Assembly (NCBI RefSeq): GCF_018320785.1
Contig: NC_054876.1
Location: forward strand, 20,544,212-20,608,211
From: Cheilinus undulatus
Lineage: Eukaryota > Chordata > Actinopteri > Labriformes > Labridae
DNA length: 64,000 bases
Direction of reading: 5' to 3'
The translations under genes were made by a program, and so were the position numbers. The notes beneath the pieces are model-generated. The model was not told where the DNA came from. It made no database searches and saw only the letters and a list, made by a program, of their open reading frames with translations. Positions 1 through 11,250 of the stretch are shown piece by piece; positions within the stretch are counted from its first letter, which is position 1, and the number at the start of each line of letters is the position of its first letter.

Positions 1-175
1 CCACTATTTTCTTTGAACCCATTTTTGCCACTCTGTAGCCACCCCCCATTTTACTGGTATTTTCTGCCATTTTTGTTCTACCAGTTTTCACCTTTTTTGT
101 CTTGTTTTTCAATTATTCAATTATTTTCCTCTTAAAGTTATTTCACTTCCTTATACTTTATTTTCTGGCATACTA
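1..175. repeat. Pyrimidine-rich TTTTGCCA-type degenerate array (edge copy)
   Basis: The window opens in a degenerate array of short units resembling CCATTTTTGCCAC with T-rich spacers. The same kind of unit recurs at 4590-5200 and, in reverse orientation (GGCAAAAA-type), at 52140-52500. No protein-coding signal is visible. The left boundary lies outside the window. Confidence 0.5.
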
Positions 176-3100
176 ATGTTTGGTGGGGCCCAACCCCCCT
201 TCCCCCCATGGTGACCTTGACTGTGCATCTCTATCCTTTCCCTCTAATGGAAAATTTAAAAATACTCAAATTATTTTTAAGGGGGAATTTCAGTGTATTT
301 GTAAGAAAAGGCACAGTATACCAAACAATCCCAATACTGATTTGTTATACATAACAAACTTTAAGCTTTAATAAGCTTTAAGCTTATATTTCATATTCAA
401 ATATCACACTTCCTTTTTGCTGCTTGGTCTGACAGAATACGTAACAGACCCTGTTGACTTTGGGGGTCACTGTAGGCCAGCAGAGATGCAGCCCACAGGA
501 GATAAACAAGATACTGATGTTTGCTGATGTTTGCTTGAGATGGCTGACATAACAGAAGAAAAGACAGCTGCACAAAGTGTAGTCTCATCTCTGACCTGGC
601 TCAAGCACTTGACCTGATATAAACCCACCAGGCTTTCTATTTAGTTTGGATCATGTTTATAAATGAGAGGGTGAAAGCGTTTTATAAGGCTGGCCTGATT
701 GCTGATTCATAATCCAGGACTAGAGGATTCATGGACTCTTTAAGGCCAGAAAGTTCACTAGAAGTCATCGTGTAAAAAAGTCTCTTTTATCTTTTTTTTA
801 AAAAGGGGGGGCAAAGTGTTCCATAACTATCACAAAACATCGTTTTTAATTTAAAAATGTCTTTTGTATTTGTAAAATAGTTTGGCCCATAAGGATCTGT
901 TGCTTAGGTGCCAATGTGGTGACTATTAAATACTGAATACTGTAAGTGAATTCTCCATCAGCTTCTTTTACCAACAATAACCAGTCCATGTGAAACCAGA
1001 TTCTACTTAGCCTACCTGCTCCAGTAATGGCAAGTACAGGCAAACATCTTACTGTAAAACAATAATGAGTCCAGTACTGGCTATGTCTTATGAGAACGAG
1101 TACTTAAGCTTGGCATCATCACTGATAATGGATACATGTATGGGTATTGGTTCATCCCTAGTAAGAAAAAGTCCAATTGTTGTTTTAGTGTAATGAATAC
1201 TAGAGTTTAAGAAGGACATGGACATGTTACTGTGACTGAACACACACTCAGTCAAATCCTAATGCAGACATCGACTTTTTCTTGTATATTCCTCAATCAG
1301 ACACAGAAGTAGAACAACAGAAATGCAAGGCATGGCAGATTCACATTATTGTCTCACTTCCAAAATTACCATAAGCTAGGGGGATATCTCGCATCATATA
1401 AGTACCAAAAGTAAAACAAAGGGTATGTATGAAATTGACGGAGGTGCAAAACTACTTACATTTTTGCTGTTTGATATAGAAGTGGTTAGCTGCTTGCTAG
1501 CTTATTCACAAGGTCAACCACACCTAGAACCAGAAGGTGTATTGCCATCTAGCATAGCAGAGATGGTCATATTTATGTCAATAAATAAGCTGTGCCCACT
1601 GCGATATCAAATCTGGGGAATGTGTGGTTGGAGTTTTCTCATTATGCCCTTGGGCAGAGTGTTAGGGTGTGTTTTACATGTGTAATTGTGTTTGGATGTT
1701 GCCTGTTGTACAATGATCCCTGTTGGGTTTCTTTTGGTAGTGATTCCAATGGTCTGTCGTTCATTTTGATGTGAGACACATTTGCACCATGAATGAAGTT
1801 ATCCACTGCATTCACTTGTGACTTTAGGTGGTTCTAAAGGACACATAGTGCTTATTTTTCATCAGTATTCAATGCCTTGCAATGAGATTGTCTCTCTGCC
1901 TTGTTCTTACCAGAGGAGACCCACCTTACCACAGATTTTTAAGAATTACTGCAGCTCTGTCGTATCGTAAAATATTTAGCAATTTGAAATATTTAGTTGA
2001 ACTATATGTGGTGTAGACTGATATAGACACTTCTGAAGTGCAAAATTTAACTTAATATGAGTTTTTAAAGTTTTCTTGATTATTTATTTTGGGGCTTTTT
2101 GCTTTGTTCAGAGAGATAGGACAGTAGCTAGAGTCCGAAACAGGAATGAGAGGGAAGGAGAAAGAGGGGAATAAATTTTAACCAGAGTAATGTATTTTTT
2201 AAATTAAATAGTAGTATACCTTTTCTACCTCTGTGTTTTAGAATAGGTGTGAATGGGATTTCGTGGTCATTTACAGTCAGTCTTAAGTTGACTCTTGAGA
2301 AACTATGGTGATTTCCATTTCGCACCAATGTAATTTTTCAACAACAGAGTTTGTTGCTTGGTGCAATCCCATTACTTCACTTTTGTTATTCAATTTATTT
2401 GTGATCATTCAGGCAAATGCTAACGGCAAAGTCAGAAACACAAGAGACGGATCTGTTCCAAAGTCTTTCACTGACTGTTAAAACCATTTACAGAGAAATA
2501 TATGCGTAAGTGTAAACTGTTTCAAAAGATAGCAAAAATACAACACTTTAAAATAGAAATAAAATATGATAAGAGCAAACTCATGAACTGAAATACAAAA
2601 GAGCATAAACATTCTGGACATTTGTGAATCCCTAAATATTTTTTGTTTGATTTCTAGACAGCCCATGTATATATTTGTGTATATATTGTTTATTATTGTG
2701 TATACACAGGTGATTTGTTTTTGTGGTAAGGTAATGTCTGTCCTTATGTACTGTATGTCTGTCAGGGCTGGAAAGTATTACGTTTGCTCAAATCACTGTA
2801 ATTGAGCTTTTTTGTGTACTTGTACTTTTTTGAGTAGTTTTTAAAATCACTACTTTAACTTTAACTTAAGTATATTTTGAGTGAAGTATTATACTTGTAG
2901 ATTCCATATTTATTTCCAAAACAGCTGTTACATTGTACTTTAGGTTAGGTCAAACTTTAAATAAACAACCTGGTTGGAGGTCCTTATTTTCTTGTTTTTG
3001 CACATAAAGGACAAGTCATATTTCACTGTGAAAGCCCCTTGGTAGCTGCTCATTACTCAGTACTTTGAGTACATTTTAAATGACTTACTTTTAACTTTTA

Positions 3101-3815
3101 CTTCACTTTCCTTAAGCGGATTTTGTGGAGATGACGTAGGTTTACTGTGTAAAAACCACAGGTATAAGTCAGTGGACTACAAAATGTGCATTCGTTACCT
3201 GTGTTGTTTAGTGCAGTGAATAAAACATGATCACCACGTTGAAAACTATGAGCTTATCAAGGTTTTCTCAGAACAAGGCACTGTGACTAACAGCTGAAAT
3301 GATGAATAGTATCTCTTTATTTGAGCTTCCTTCATAGTCAGTACGACTAGGTTGATAAGTGCTCGCAACTGCATTTATAAAATCGTTTACTTTCATTCTC
3401 CACTTATCAGTTTGACTCATTTCGTGTTATTGTTTAATATTTTAGTTTACTGTGATCCGGTCTTTCTTTCTGGTTATGTGAGAAGCACTGTAAACTGCAA
3501 ATAAAACCTCCAATAGCTATTTTCTTTGTCTTGCATTTGTAACTATAAAGAGTAGCAGTGATCACATTATGACATTATGCCATTTTTTTTTTTTTTTTTT
3601 TTTGCATCAGAAACATCAGAAATCCTTTAAAACAGTGGTGATTTATAAAGTTTCTTCTATTTGAAAATAACAACAAAAAGAGCAGTTTGAATGATTAACT
3701 AATCGGTTGATTAAATGTTTGGATATAAAATAAAAATGTAAAGAAAATAAATAGTATAGCTCATTATTTCCTCCCATTTATCACATGAATCAAAAGTTTG
3801 ATGAAGAAATTTAAT
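176..3815. other. Gene-free intergenic DNA
   Basis: No convincing exon, RNA gene or promoter is seen. The open frames here are short, lack a recognisable protein and have no splice context. The stretch contains a 21-T homopolymer at 3583-3603. At 2763-3125 it holds a decayed repeat rich in AGTACTT/AAGTA words (listed separately). The rest looks like ordinary AT-rich spacer. Confidence 0.6.
2763..3125. repeat. Decayed AAGTACTT-rich MITE-like repeat
   Basis: It begins CAGGGCTGGAAAGTA, close to the terminal repeat of the 167-bp element at 30498-30664 whose right end reads TACTTTCCACCCCTG. The interior is rich in ACTTGTACTTTT and TACTTTGAGTAC words typical of that fish repeat family. A matching right terminus and a target duplication were not found, so this copy is probably truncated. 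Confidence 0.45.
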
Positions 3816-3823
3816 GCTTAATT

Positions 3824-5539
3824 CGGTGGTTCCCACCCTTGGTGTCGGGACCCCCTTGGAGGTCACGAGACACTGAGAGGGGGTCTCCAGATGCCCTAAA
3901 AAACTAAGAATATTTTTTTAAGCATTATGTGCTCTAGGTGTCTTTCAGCGGACATCGAATTGTGTCCAAAAGTACGTTACTGGGTGAAACTGACTCTAAC
4001 AATAAGGAGCAGGATTGTTTTGAGGCACTGGAAATCAACAGATAAAACCAGTTTTGGGGAATGGAGGGACAAGTTGGCAAGGGTTGCTTCATTTGAACAG
4101 CTAATTTACAAAAATTAATAACAATGTAAAGGGATTCAGATCTATTTGGGGTTCCTATCTGGAAGCACGTTGCAGAGAGTAAGAGTTATTGCAAAGCGAT
4201 ATTTGACGCTCATTACTTTTGTCCCCTTTTCTAGACAGTGGAATGAAATGTGCTTTTCATATGACTGATATGTACAAAAGGCTTATGACTGGACATGAAA
4301 TTAAATGTAATATGAAGACAATGTGTTTTGAACTGCCAAGATGAGTGTGAATGCCATGTTTTTTTGTTGTTTTTTGTGTCTTTCTTGCAGTTTGTTTGCT
4401 TTCTTCTTGTTTTGCTTAGTGTTTGTGGTTGTTGTTTTTGCTTGCTTGTCTTGTGCAAGAATGTAAACATTCTTATGGATTTATTTAACCACTGCATTAA
4501 TGTTAGAAATGTATACATATTTGTGAATATGGGGTATATGGTAAACACTGTAAAAAATAAAAGCATTAAAAAGAATATTTTTTAAAATTACACTGTTGCC
4601 ACTTTACACCAATTTTGTCACATTTTTTACCCCTTTTCATCATTTTTTCCCACCAATTTTAACAAATTTTTGCCATTTAACACCTATTTTGATCAGTTTT
4701 TATAACTCTTTCCAACACTTTTTTTCTGACTGTATTTGCCACTCTTAAACCAATTCTTGCCACCTGAGCTCAGTGTTGCCTCTGTTGATCCATTATTGCC
4801 ATTATTAAACCCTTTATACACCCAGTTTTCCCATCTTAATCACATTTCACCATTTGATATGCCCAGTTTTGGTAGGTTAATCAATTTCTGCCAATATCTG
4901 CCTATTTTTTCTTTCTCAATTAACCCTTTTTTGCCAGTTTATACCAATTTTTCATCCCATTTTACCAAAGTTCCACCCATTTTTGCCAATTTAAAGCCAT
5001 ATCAGCCACATTTTTACCACTATTACCTTTTACCACTATTTATGCCCATTTTGCTACTTTAACCCATTTTGCCTTTTTTCTCAATTTTATTGACACTTCA
5101 AACACCTTTTTGCTACTTTTAATATCCAACTTCACCATCTTTTTACCTTTTTGCCATTATTAGCCCATTTTGGCAATTTTTAGACCGTTTTGATTTTCTA
5201 AAACTAAAGGGATTTACCTTTTTAATATAGCTTTTTTTTTTTTTTTTTACACGAATGATTAAAAAAGCTTTTTGTTTCTTTGATAAGAGTGGTTATTATT
5301 CTGGTTAAAAATGAAATATTTTACAATGGATGATGGTTTTGCTGACCTCCTTGACCCGCAGTTTGGCTGGGCGCTAGAAAGCTCTCCCATTTATCCCCCT
5401 TTATGGATGGCCTTTTCTGCACATGACTATTCTGAATTGTACACGGCTGTGTTCAACCACCTTCAGGTACAGTCGGGGTCCCTGGTCTCTGGCACCTTTA
5501 TTTTGGTGGTCGCAGGCTGAAAAGGTTGAGAACTACAGG
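3824..5539. mobile_element. Non-autonomous hAT-like element, about 1.7 kb, with near-perfect 8-bp TSD
   Basis: The left end reads CGGTGGTTCCCACCCTT. The right end, reverse-complemented, reads CTGTAGTTCTCAACCTT, so the termini form an imperfect inverted repeat of the common CAGTGGTTCCCAACC type. The element is flanked by GCTTAATT (3816-3823) and GTTTAATT (5540-5547), a 7/8 match of the 8-bp length typical of hAT insertions. No transposase is readable inside. The middle (about 4590-5200) is filled by the TTTTGCCA-type array. The family name is inferred from termini and duplication length only. Confidence 0.6.
4590..5200. repeat. Degenerate TTTTGCCA/CCACTTTTACC array inside the hAT-like element
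   Basis: About 600 bases are made of diverged short units built from CCATTTT, TTTGCCA and TTTACCA words, with strong C+T bias on the + strand. The unit length is irregular (roughly 12-22 bases). An open frame at 4736-5062 is a by-product of the low complexity. Related arrays lie at 1-175 and, inverted, at 52140-52500. Confidence 0.6.
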
Positions 5540-5547
5540 TTTAATTC

Positions 5548-6106
5548 AGTGCAAGTACAGTCATATAAATCGCAAGTTGACATGCAGACCTGTGGGTTGT
5601 CTTTTCTTCTCTCCTGTCTTAAAGGAAGGTCCAGTGTTTCTGTTGGTAAAGTGATTAATAAAGGAAGCAATGAAACTCCTTTCCTTACCATTTAGAAAAC
5701 TCGATCTGCCTTTAGTATGGCCAACTGTAAAATACTTCCAGATTGTTTTACTCGATTGGGAACCTTCCTAAGCAAAGGGACTTTTCAAACAGACCCCTCA
5801 CCTAAAGTACACTTCACTTAATAACGTAATCTTTGTATGTCACTGTATAGCTTCTCCCTCATGGTTATCCTCTGAATTTTCAGATAGAGTAAGGAAGAGC
5901 AGGGGGTAGAGGTAAACATTGCTCCAAAACAACTTAAGAAGGACAGCTGCACAAAACCAAAATGAAAATATCACCAAAGACCTTTCTTTTCCTGGGTCAC
6001 CCCCCGTTGTGACAGGGGCTCCTCTGTTTAGACAGCTTGATGTTTGAAGTAAGCTATCCCTGTTTTTCTTTTCGGCAACACTTACACGCGTCATCAGCCT
6101 CAGGCC
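5548..6106. other. Upstream region of the ependymin gene
   Basis: About 560 bases lie between the hAT-like element and the TATA box. No coding signal is visible. This interval presumably carries the proximal control sequences of the ependymin gene, but I recognise no specific binding site. Confidence 0.4.
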
Positions 6107-6114
6107 TATAAAAG
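6107..6114 (+). promoter_or_regulatory. TATA box of the ependymin gene
   Basis: TATAAAAG lies 94 bases before the ATG at 6201. Transcription would be expected to start near 6135-6140, giving a short 5' UTR of about 60 bases. A canonical TATA box fits a strongly tissue-specific gene, in contrast to the TATA-less starts of stag2 and thoc2. Confidence 0.7.
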
Positions 6115-6200
6115 CAGCAGGGTCTTTGCTGAAGGCTAGATGCGCTTAGGGTTCTTTTCGCCATCTCGTACTTCCATTGGCGACTCTCTAGACCAGCAAC

Positions 6201-7337
6201 ATGTTTGCAGTTGTTTCGCTCTTCGTGCTGGTGTGCCTGACTGCCAAAAGCCATGCAGACCACCATCATCATCCTTGTCGTAAGAATACCTCTCTCCACA
6301 TTTGTGATCACCTGTTCTCTGTTGAAGTTAACTTTATGTGGCTGCTTCATTTTGCTGAGCACAACCCATCTGACTGACACTTGTGTTTCAGATTCGCCCA
6401 ACATGACAGGATTTATGACTGTGGTAAGTTCATTTGTTTATTATTCTCCTTCTTTTTCTAAGCATTTTAGAATCTTGTATTAAATTATATGTTTATGTTT
6501 GTTCACTTAAAAACAGATGTCCCTAAAGGGTGAAGTGAAAGCATACGGGTCCTTCACTTATGATTCCATGGGCAAGAAACTACGGTTCAGGTCAAACGAG
6601 AGCCATCCTGTGAACACATCTCTAGGTTTGGATCTACTGATGTTTTTCGAAGAGGTAACTGATTTGTTTCTGTCTCTATAAAACAGCGTCACAGTTCATT
6701 TGATGCCGGATAACTCAAGATCTGTCCTCATGTCTGGTAGGGAATCTTCTACGAGATTGACAGCAAGAACCAGAGCTGTGAGAAGAAGAAACTACACTGC
6801 ACCATGCACCCTCTGGATATCCCCGATGATGCCAAGTTCTACACTACAGTACACACCGGGAGTCCCTCCATTGAAGGAGAGGGCCTGAAAGTCAGCATAT
6901 GGACAGGAACATTCACAGACTCCAAAGGTTGGAAAGGTGCTAAAAAATATTACAAGTGTTTTTGTTGTGATAGAGGCGTTGAATTAATGACGGCCTCAAC
7001 ATTTTTCGTCTTTTTCAGGCCATTACTCCATGTCTGTAACCATGGGCTGTCTGCCTATCAGCACATTCTACTTCACTGAGACCACGACATTTTTAATGAG
7101 GTTCGTGAATTTGACTGTAACTGCTGGAGGCAGTTTATCAGGCATTACTTGATTTGGAGGCTAAGTTAAATATTGTTAGAAAACTTAACTTTTGTGTCGC
7201 CCTCTTGCAGCATCATGGAAGTAGAAACAGAGATCAAGGATCCTGACCTCCTGGTGGTGCCCTCCATCTGTCACGGTCAGCCCCTGGAGGAGACGCCTGA
7301 AGGGACAGTCAACAGTTTCCTCCATGAGTTCATGTAG
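6201..7337 (+). CDS. epd: Ependymin-family secreted glycoprotein, complete, 6 exons
   Basis: Coding exons are 6201-6279, 6392-6423, 6517-6654, 6741-6927, 7019-7100 and 7211-7337, giving 214 residues, the usual ependymin length. The protein starts with a hydrophobic signal peptide (residues 1 to about 19), then a DHHHHPC stretch. Family hallmarks follow: GKKLRFRSNES (56-66), FFEEGIFYEIDSKNQSC (80-96), GSPSIEGEGLKVSIW (123-137), HYSMS (147-151), GCLP (155-158) and EVETEI (176-181). Cysteines at 26, 96, 103, 156 and 193 can form the family's disulfides. N-glycosylation sequons occur at N30, N64, N70 and N93. Ependymins are secreted, calcium-binding extracellular proteins best known from fish brain fluid; several paralogues with other expression sites exist, so the paralogue is uncertain. 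The end of exon 4 is ambiguous (GT at 6928 or 6937); the shorter form fits family spacing. Confidence 0.9.
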
Positions 7338-7665
7338 AGGAAACCTTGCCTGCAGAAATTCAAACCACTTTCCAAATGTGGCCTGCCAGAACTTTTAGGC
7401 TTTCTCTCCTTCTTCACGTGTGACTTGAGTTTTCGTGTGACACTGCACTACGTCACATCTGTTTCCAACACTTCCCTATGAAGATGTGGCTCTGAATGGA
7501 TCATATTGTAGCCTCTACGTACATTTTGATATAAAGGAAAGAGACATGGATTGTAGAAGTAGTCAAAAATTACTAACAGATTGTGGCTTTTCAAGTTGGT
7601 ACTGCTTACAAAACATGTAAGATATTATTAATGGAACAATAAAATGTCAAAGCTGTCACAGTTGT
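7338..7665 (+). other. Ependymin 3' UTR and poly(A) signal
   Basis: The stop codon TAG at 7335-7337 is followed by about 300 noncoding bases and a canonical AATAAA at 7638-7643. A T/G-rich stretch (GTTGTGCATAGTTTGTCTTT) follows at about 7659-7680 and suits cleavage near 7660. Confidence 0.65.
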
Positions 7666-7988
7666 GCATAGTTTGTCTTTCTATCTTTAAGTATTTAGTC
7701 TTTGGTGTTTAATCTGTAACTAATTAAACGTTTAATCTTACAGCAGGAAAAACAAAGAATGTCAAAACTGCATGTCTGGATTACACCACTAGGGGGCCCT
7801 GTGTGAAAATGCATACATTAGAGAAAGCTTCAGGAGAAAATAGATTCATTTAAAGAAATCTTAACCTGAAGAAGTTTTTTTTCAATAAGTCTTCATCCCA
7901 GATAATTTTGAGTAGAGTCCACAAAGAAGTTCAGTATAAGGTTTGGGAATAATCACATTACATTGAGTAAAATGATGAAATTCAATGT

Positions 7989-8541
7989 GTTTGAATTAGG
8001 GCTGTCAAAATTGCGGATTAATCTATCATCATGATTAATCTGATTAAAATTTAATGCAATTAACCCATCTACAGTGCAGAATTACTCAAAATCCCTGAAA
8101 TGTCTCTGGCAACGCATTTCAGGCAGTTTGTCCAAGTAGAGTTACCTTCAAGCATGCCGCCACGCGTGTGCAAATGGGCTGTTGATCCGTTAGTGACCAA
8201 TCAACTCAATACAGAAGATGCTAAACAGCACGTCGGCCCTCTCGATGGGAAATCAGAGTACAAAAAGAAACAAGACCGAACAGTTGACCGACATAAAGTA
8301 TTATGCAAATTCTTCAGGAAGGAGTTTTCTTTTCACCGAAGCACTTCCAGCTTAAAATTCCACATTAACGCGAAGCATGCGTTCATCGGAGATTGAGTCT
8401 GTTTGCTCATGCAAAATGAAACGCGATTAATATAGATTAAAAAAGAATGATATTTAATCATGATTAATCAAAATTGATCCACAGCAATCCTGTGATTAAT
8501 CTGATTAAAAATTTTAATCATTTGACAGCACTAGTTTGAAT
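7989..8541. mobile_element. 537-bp hAT element with perfect 8-bp TSD and a decayed BED-finger ORF
   Basis: The element spans 7997-8533. Its left end is TAGGGCTGTCAAA and the reverse complement of its right end is TAGTGCTGTCAAA (12 of 13 match). The flanks are identical: GTTTGAAT at 7989-7996 and at 8534-8541. Subterminal arms are full of GATTAATCTGATTAAAAT words in inverted orientation. Inside, 8100-8396 (+) is an open frame of 98 codons. Its C-terminal part, VLCKFFRKEFSFHRSTSSLK followed by FHINAKH, matches the BED zinc-finger pattern (C-x2-C ... H-x3-5-H) except that the second cysteine is replaced by phenylalanine. It is likely the amino-terminal remnant of a hAT transposase kept inside a deletion derivative. 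Confidence 0.75.
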
Positions 8542-8869
8542 ATTAAAAAAACTATAACAAATGTACATATTTTTTAATAAGCTCTGGAGGAAGGTCCAAG
8601 TTGATGGTTTGTTCGTACTGGCCTCAAGGCAGCCATGATAGCTTGTTTAGCAACCAGAGTGTTGCAAAAAATACGGCAACAACATGTTCATGTGTCTACA
8701 CAGATTTCTGGAAATTTTTTGAAGGCTTTTCAGTTGTGTTGTTATAACCCTTAATGTTGATCAAAAATGCTGTGATGTTACTATGAACACTCCTGCATTC
8801 ATCATAGCTTGTCCAGAAAGCTTTTCATCACATTTACTTCTTTGATGAAGGAAATACTTTGGGCAGGGC

Positions 8870-8960
8870 CAGTTCTGGGAATAGGTGATAAAGGCAGTCA
8901 CCTAAGGTGCCATGCTGAAGGGGGCTGACATGAGCCCTGAACATTTGAATGAAGCACCAA
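8870..8960. repeat. Probable dispersed repeat fragment (GGCAGTCACCTAAGG type)
   Basis: The segment GGGCAGGGCCAGTTCTGGGA followed by AGGCAGTCACCTAAGGTGCC resembles a GC-richer fish repeat whose first lines read GGCGGTCGCCTAGGGCG. It is noticeably GC-richer than its surroundings. Ends and target duplication were not resolved. Confidence 0.35.
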
Positions 8961-9094
8961 CAGAACATAACAGACTGTCAACTCCTGAGCTTCTTACTCT
9001 AACCTCTGCGCTAGTGGTGGGAAATACTGCAAAATTTCATATAGATCTGATACCAATCTGATCTCTGTCTGATCTTTATGTTTTTGCTTGTGTT

Positions 9095-9204
9095 ATGATG
9101 ATGCTCTGTTTTATTGTGTTTCTGCTTATTGTCAAAGCACTTTGCAAACCTCTGTTTTTAAAGGTGCTATACAAATAAAGTTATTATTATTATTATTATT
9201 ATTA
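9095..9204 (+). repeat. SINE/LINE 3' tail ending in (TTA)n
   Basis: AAAGCACTTTGCAAACCTCT followed by AAAGGTGCTATACAAATAAA and eight TTA units (9181-9204) is the widespread 3' tail motif of fish LINE/SINE retroposons. The body of the element is not recognisable upstream, so only the tail is called. Confidence 0.5.
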
Positions 9205-9428
9205 ATTGAACAGAAGGACAGTATAGCCGATACGGGTACTCAATACTGATACGTTTTACTGATAAAAGCAGGAGTGTACATATTTTAAATAAATTTAAAT
9301 AAGGCCAATAAATCACTGTATCACTTATTTATCAATCTTCTTCAATTGAACATTTTTTTTTCTGAATCACTGTTAATTACTAACTAAGTAACCCTAAAAA
9401 CAAACAAATTTCACAGCAGGATTTTAAC

Positions 9429-9450
9429 TTTTTTTTTTTTTTTTTTTTTT
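9429..9450. repeat. Poly(T) tract, 22 bases
   Basis: This uninterrupted T run in gene-free DNA between the ependymin gene and the stag2 promoter region may be the remains of a reverse-strand retroposon tail. Confidence 0.7.
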
Positions 9451-10176
9451 AGTAATACAGGACTTATTTTTTTCTTTAATCTGTGTTTATGGCCCACTGT
9501 ACCTCATGGTTGACCTTTGTTGATTAGTGCATTAATCCGTCTACTATTCAACATGTGGTTTAAGAAAATGCTGAAACAACAATCCCCTTTTTTTTTTTTG
9601 AAAAAGCTGTCAAATTATTAGGGAAAAACTAGCCAATAGCAATGAAGAGGCACAGATTAGGAAGTAGGCTAAGAAAGTAAATTAAAATGAATTGCATTCA
9701 TCAGAGTCACATACAGAATGTTTCTTTCCTGGTTTTTATGACTGACGGAGCTAACTGTGGCTTTTCTCAATGAAAAATGCTCTGTAACGTCAGAAAGACT
9801 GAAAGTGAGTAGTGCAGATTAGACATGAGTCTAGAGTCACTTTCTTGTATCAGATTTTTACAACTTTGAGATGAAAAGTTGTTAGAAACTATAAAAGCCT
9901 ACTTAACTTTGCATTTGTGTGGAAAGTTAACCCACAGAGCTACCGTTTATCTCTGCCAGTCCCTCCATTTTATGCAGACATGAGAACTGAAAAACTGTGT
10001 CTGTGTGTGAGCTTGCAGGTGTTGCTGCTTTTGCTGTGTGTGTCTGTGTTCCTGTTTGCTACATCTGATTGGTCTAATAAAGTGTTTCAGAATAAAATGC
10101 TGTTTTAGACATTTTTTTCAAAAAACAAGAGACAGAACAGCTACAAGTATCAACATAATGTAGAATATAAACACGG

Positions 10177-10511
10177 ATGCCTTTTAGGGATGAGTATCAA
10201 AAACTGGTACTGGGACCAAAACATCTAATATCTATCAGACCAAATTAAGACACAGATATCAATACTTCATTTTGATACCCTGCCACCCAAGAAAAGGCAA
10301 GAAATACCTTATGGAATTTGTGTGATTTATGTGTTAAGTTACACCAGTTTTCTTTCCTTATCCCATGTTTGACTGGTACCTTATAACGTATTTTCCTGCA
10401 AATCATTTATGATACCCAAACAGGTTTCATTCTCCTGTTGACTTTCATCTCACATTTCGATTTAGCACCGGCATCAGGAAAACCCAGATGATACCCAACC
10501 CTAGTGCCTTT
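10177..10511. mobile_element. 319-bp hAT-like MITE with 7/8 TSD
   Basis: The element spans 10185-10503. The left end TAGGGATGAGTATC and the reverse complement of the right end TAGGGTTGGGTATC agree at 12 of 14 positions. It is flanked by ATGCCTTT (10177-10184) and GTGCCTTT (10504-10511). No coding capacity remains. Duplication length and TAGGG termini point to the hAT superfamily. Confidence 0.6.
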
Positions 10512-11250
10512 CCATTTGTGTATAGGGGAATCCCAGCCCCTTGATTTAGAACAACTGGTTTAGTTAAATGTAGATTAAAACTAATGACTCCTTATCTTTG
10601 AAACAAGTTTAAATAAATTTACAACAAGAATGATGATTACACACAGAGAAAGAAAAAAAACTGAATATATTTTTACTTTTGAAAAGCTTTCATTTTTCTC
10701 ATAAAAGGTTTTGTTTCAGTTGTGACATATGTGGAAGACAGAAAATGTTTGGAAACTGTGAAAATACAAAGCAAGATTTAAGTGGAAAAAAATGTAGAAA
10801 TGTGCATGTTAAGTGTCTGCAATACACAAACATAAAAAAAATGATGGGAATATTTTTTTTTTCAGCATACATCCAACTCTGGTTTTGCACAAATTTGGTA
10901 GAATTACCAATATTGTGCTACACAACGGTGACATAACTGTGTTCTGCAGTAAAACAAATCCACTGTCCTCATATGACAACATCATTTTCTTTTTAAACTA
11001 CTTGTTGAGATAGAATGTTTAGTTGTTAAATTCATCAGGTTCTACTAATCCTAAATAAGTAGGAGATATCAGAAATGCATATTAAATAAAAACTCGGGTG
11101 TCAGGAGGTTAAAGTCCATATTTTTCTGACAGGGGTCAGTGTTGCTTGTTAATATGTTTATATTTATTATTATCCATATTATGATGTATATTTGGAGTCT
11201 GACAGTCACAGCTGTGATCAGCAGACATGACATGGACCCTCACCTGCTGT
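10512..11250. other. Gene-free spacer before the stag2 promoter region
   Basis: AT-rich DNA with no recognisable gene. The overlapping open frames at 10679-11013 lack codon structure or domain similarity. I see nothing further. Confidence 0.5.

Noticed and set aside
4736-5062. 108-codon proline/leucine-rich frame
   Set aside because: It is translated TTTTGCCA-type array with no codon structure and no start context.
6054-6404. 116-codon minus-strand frame over the ependymin promoter and exon 1
   Set aside because: It is the shadow of the + strand ependymin exon and promoter and lacks any family similarity.
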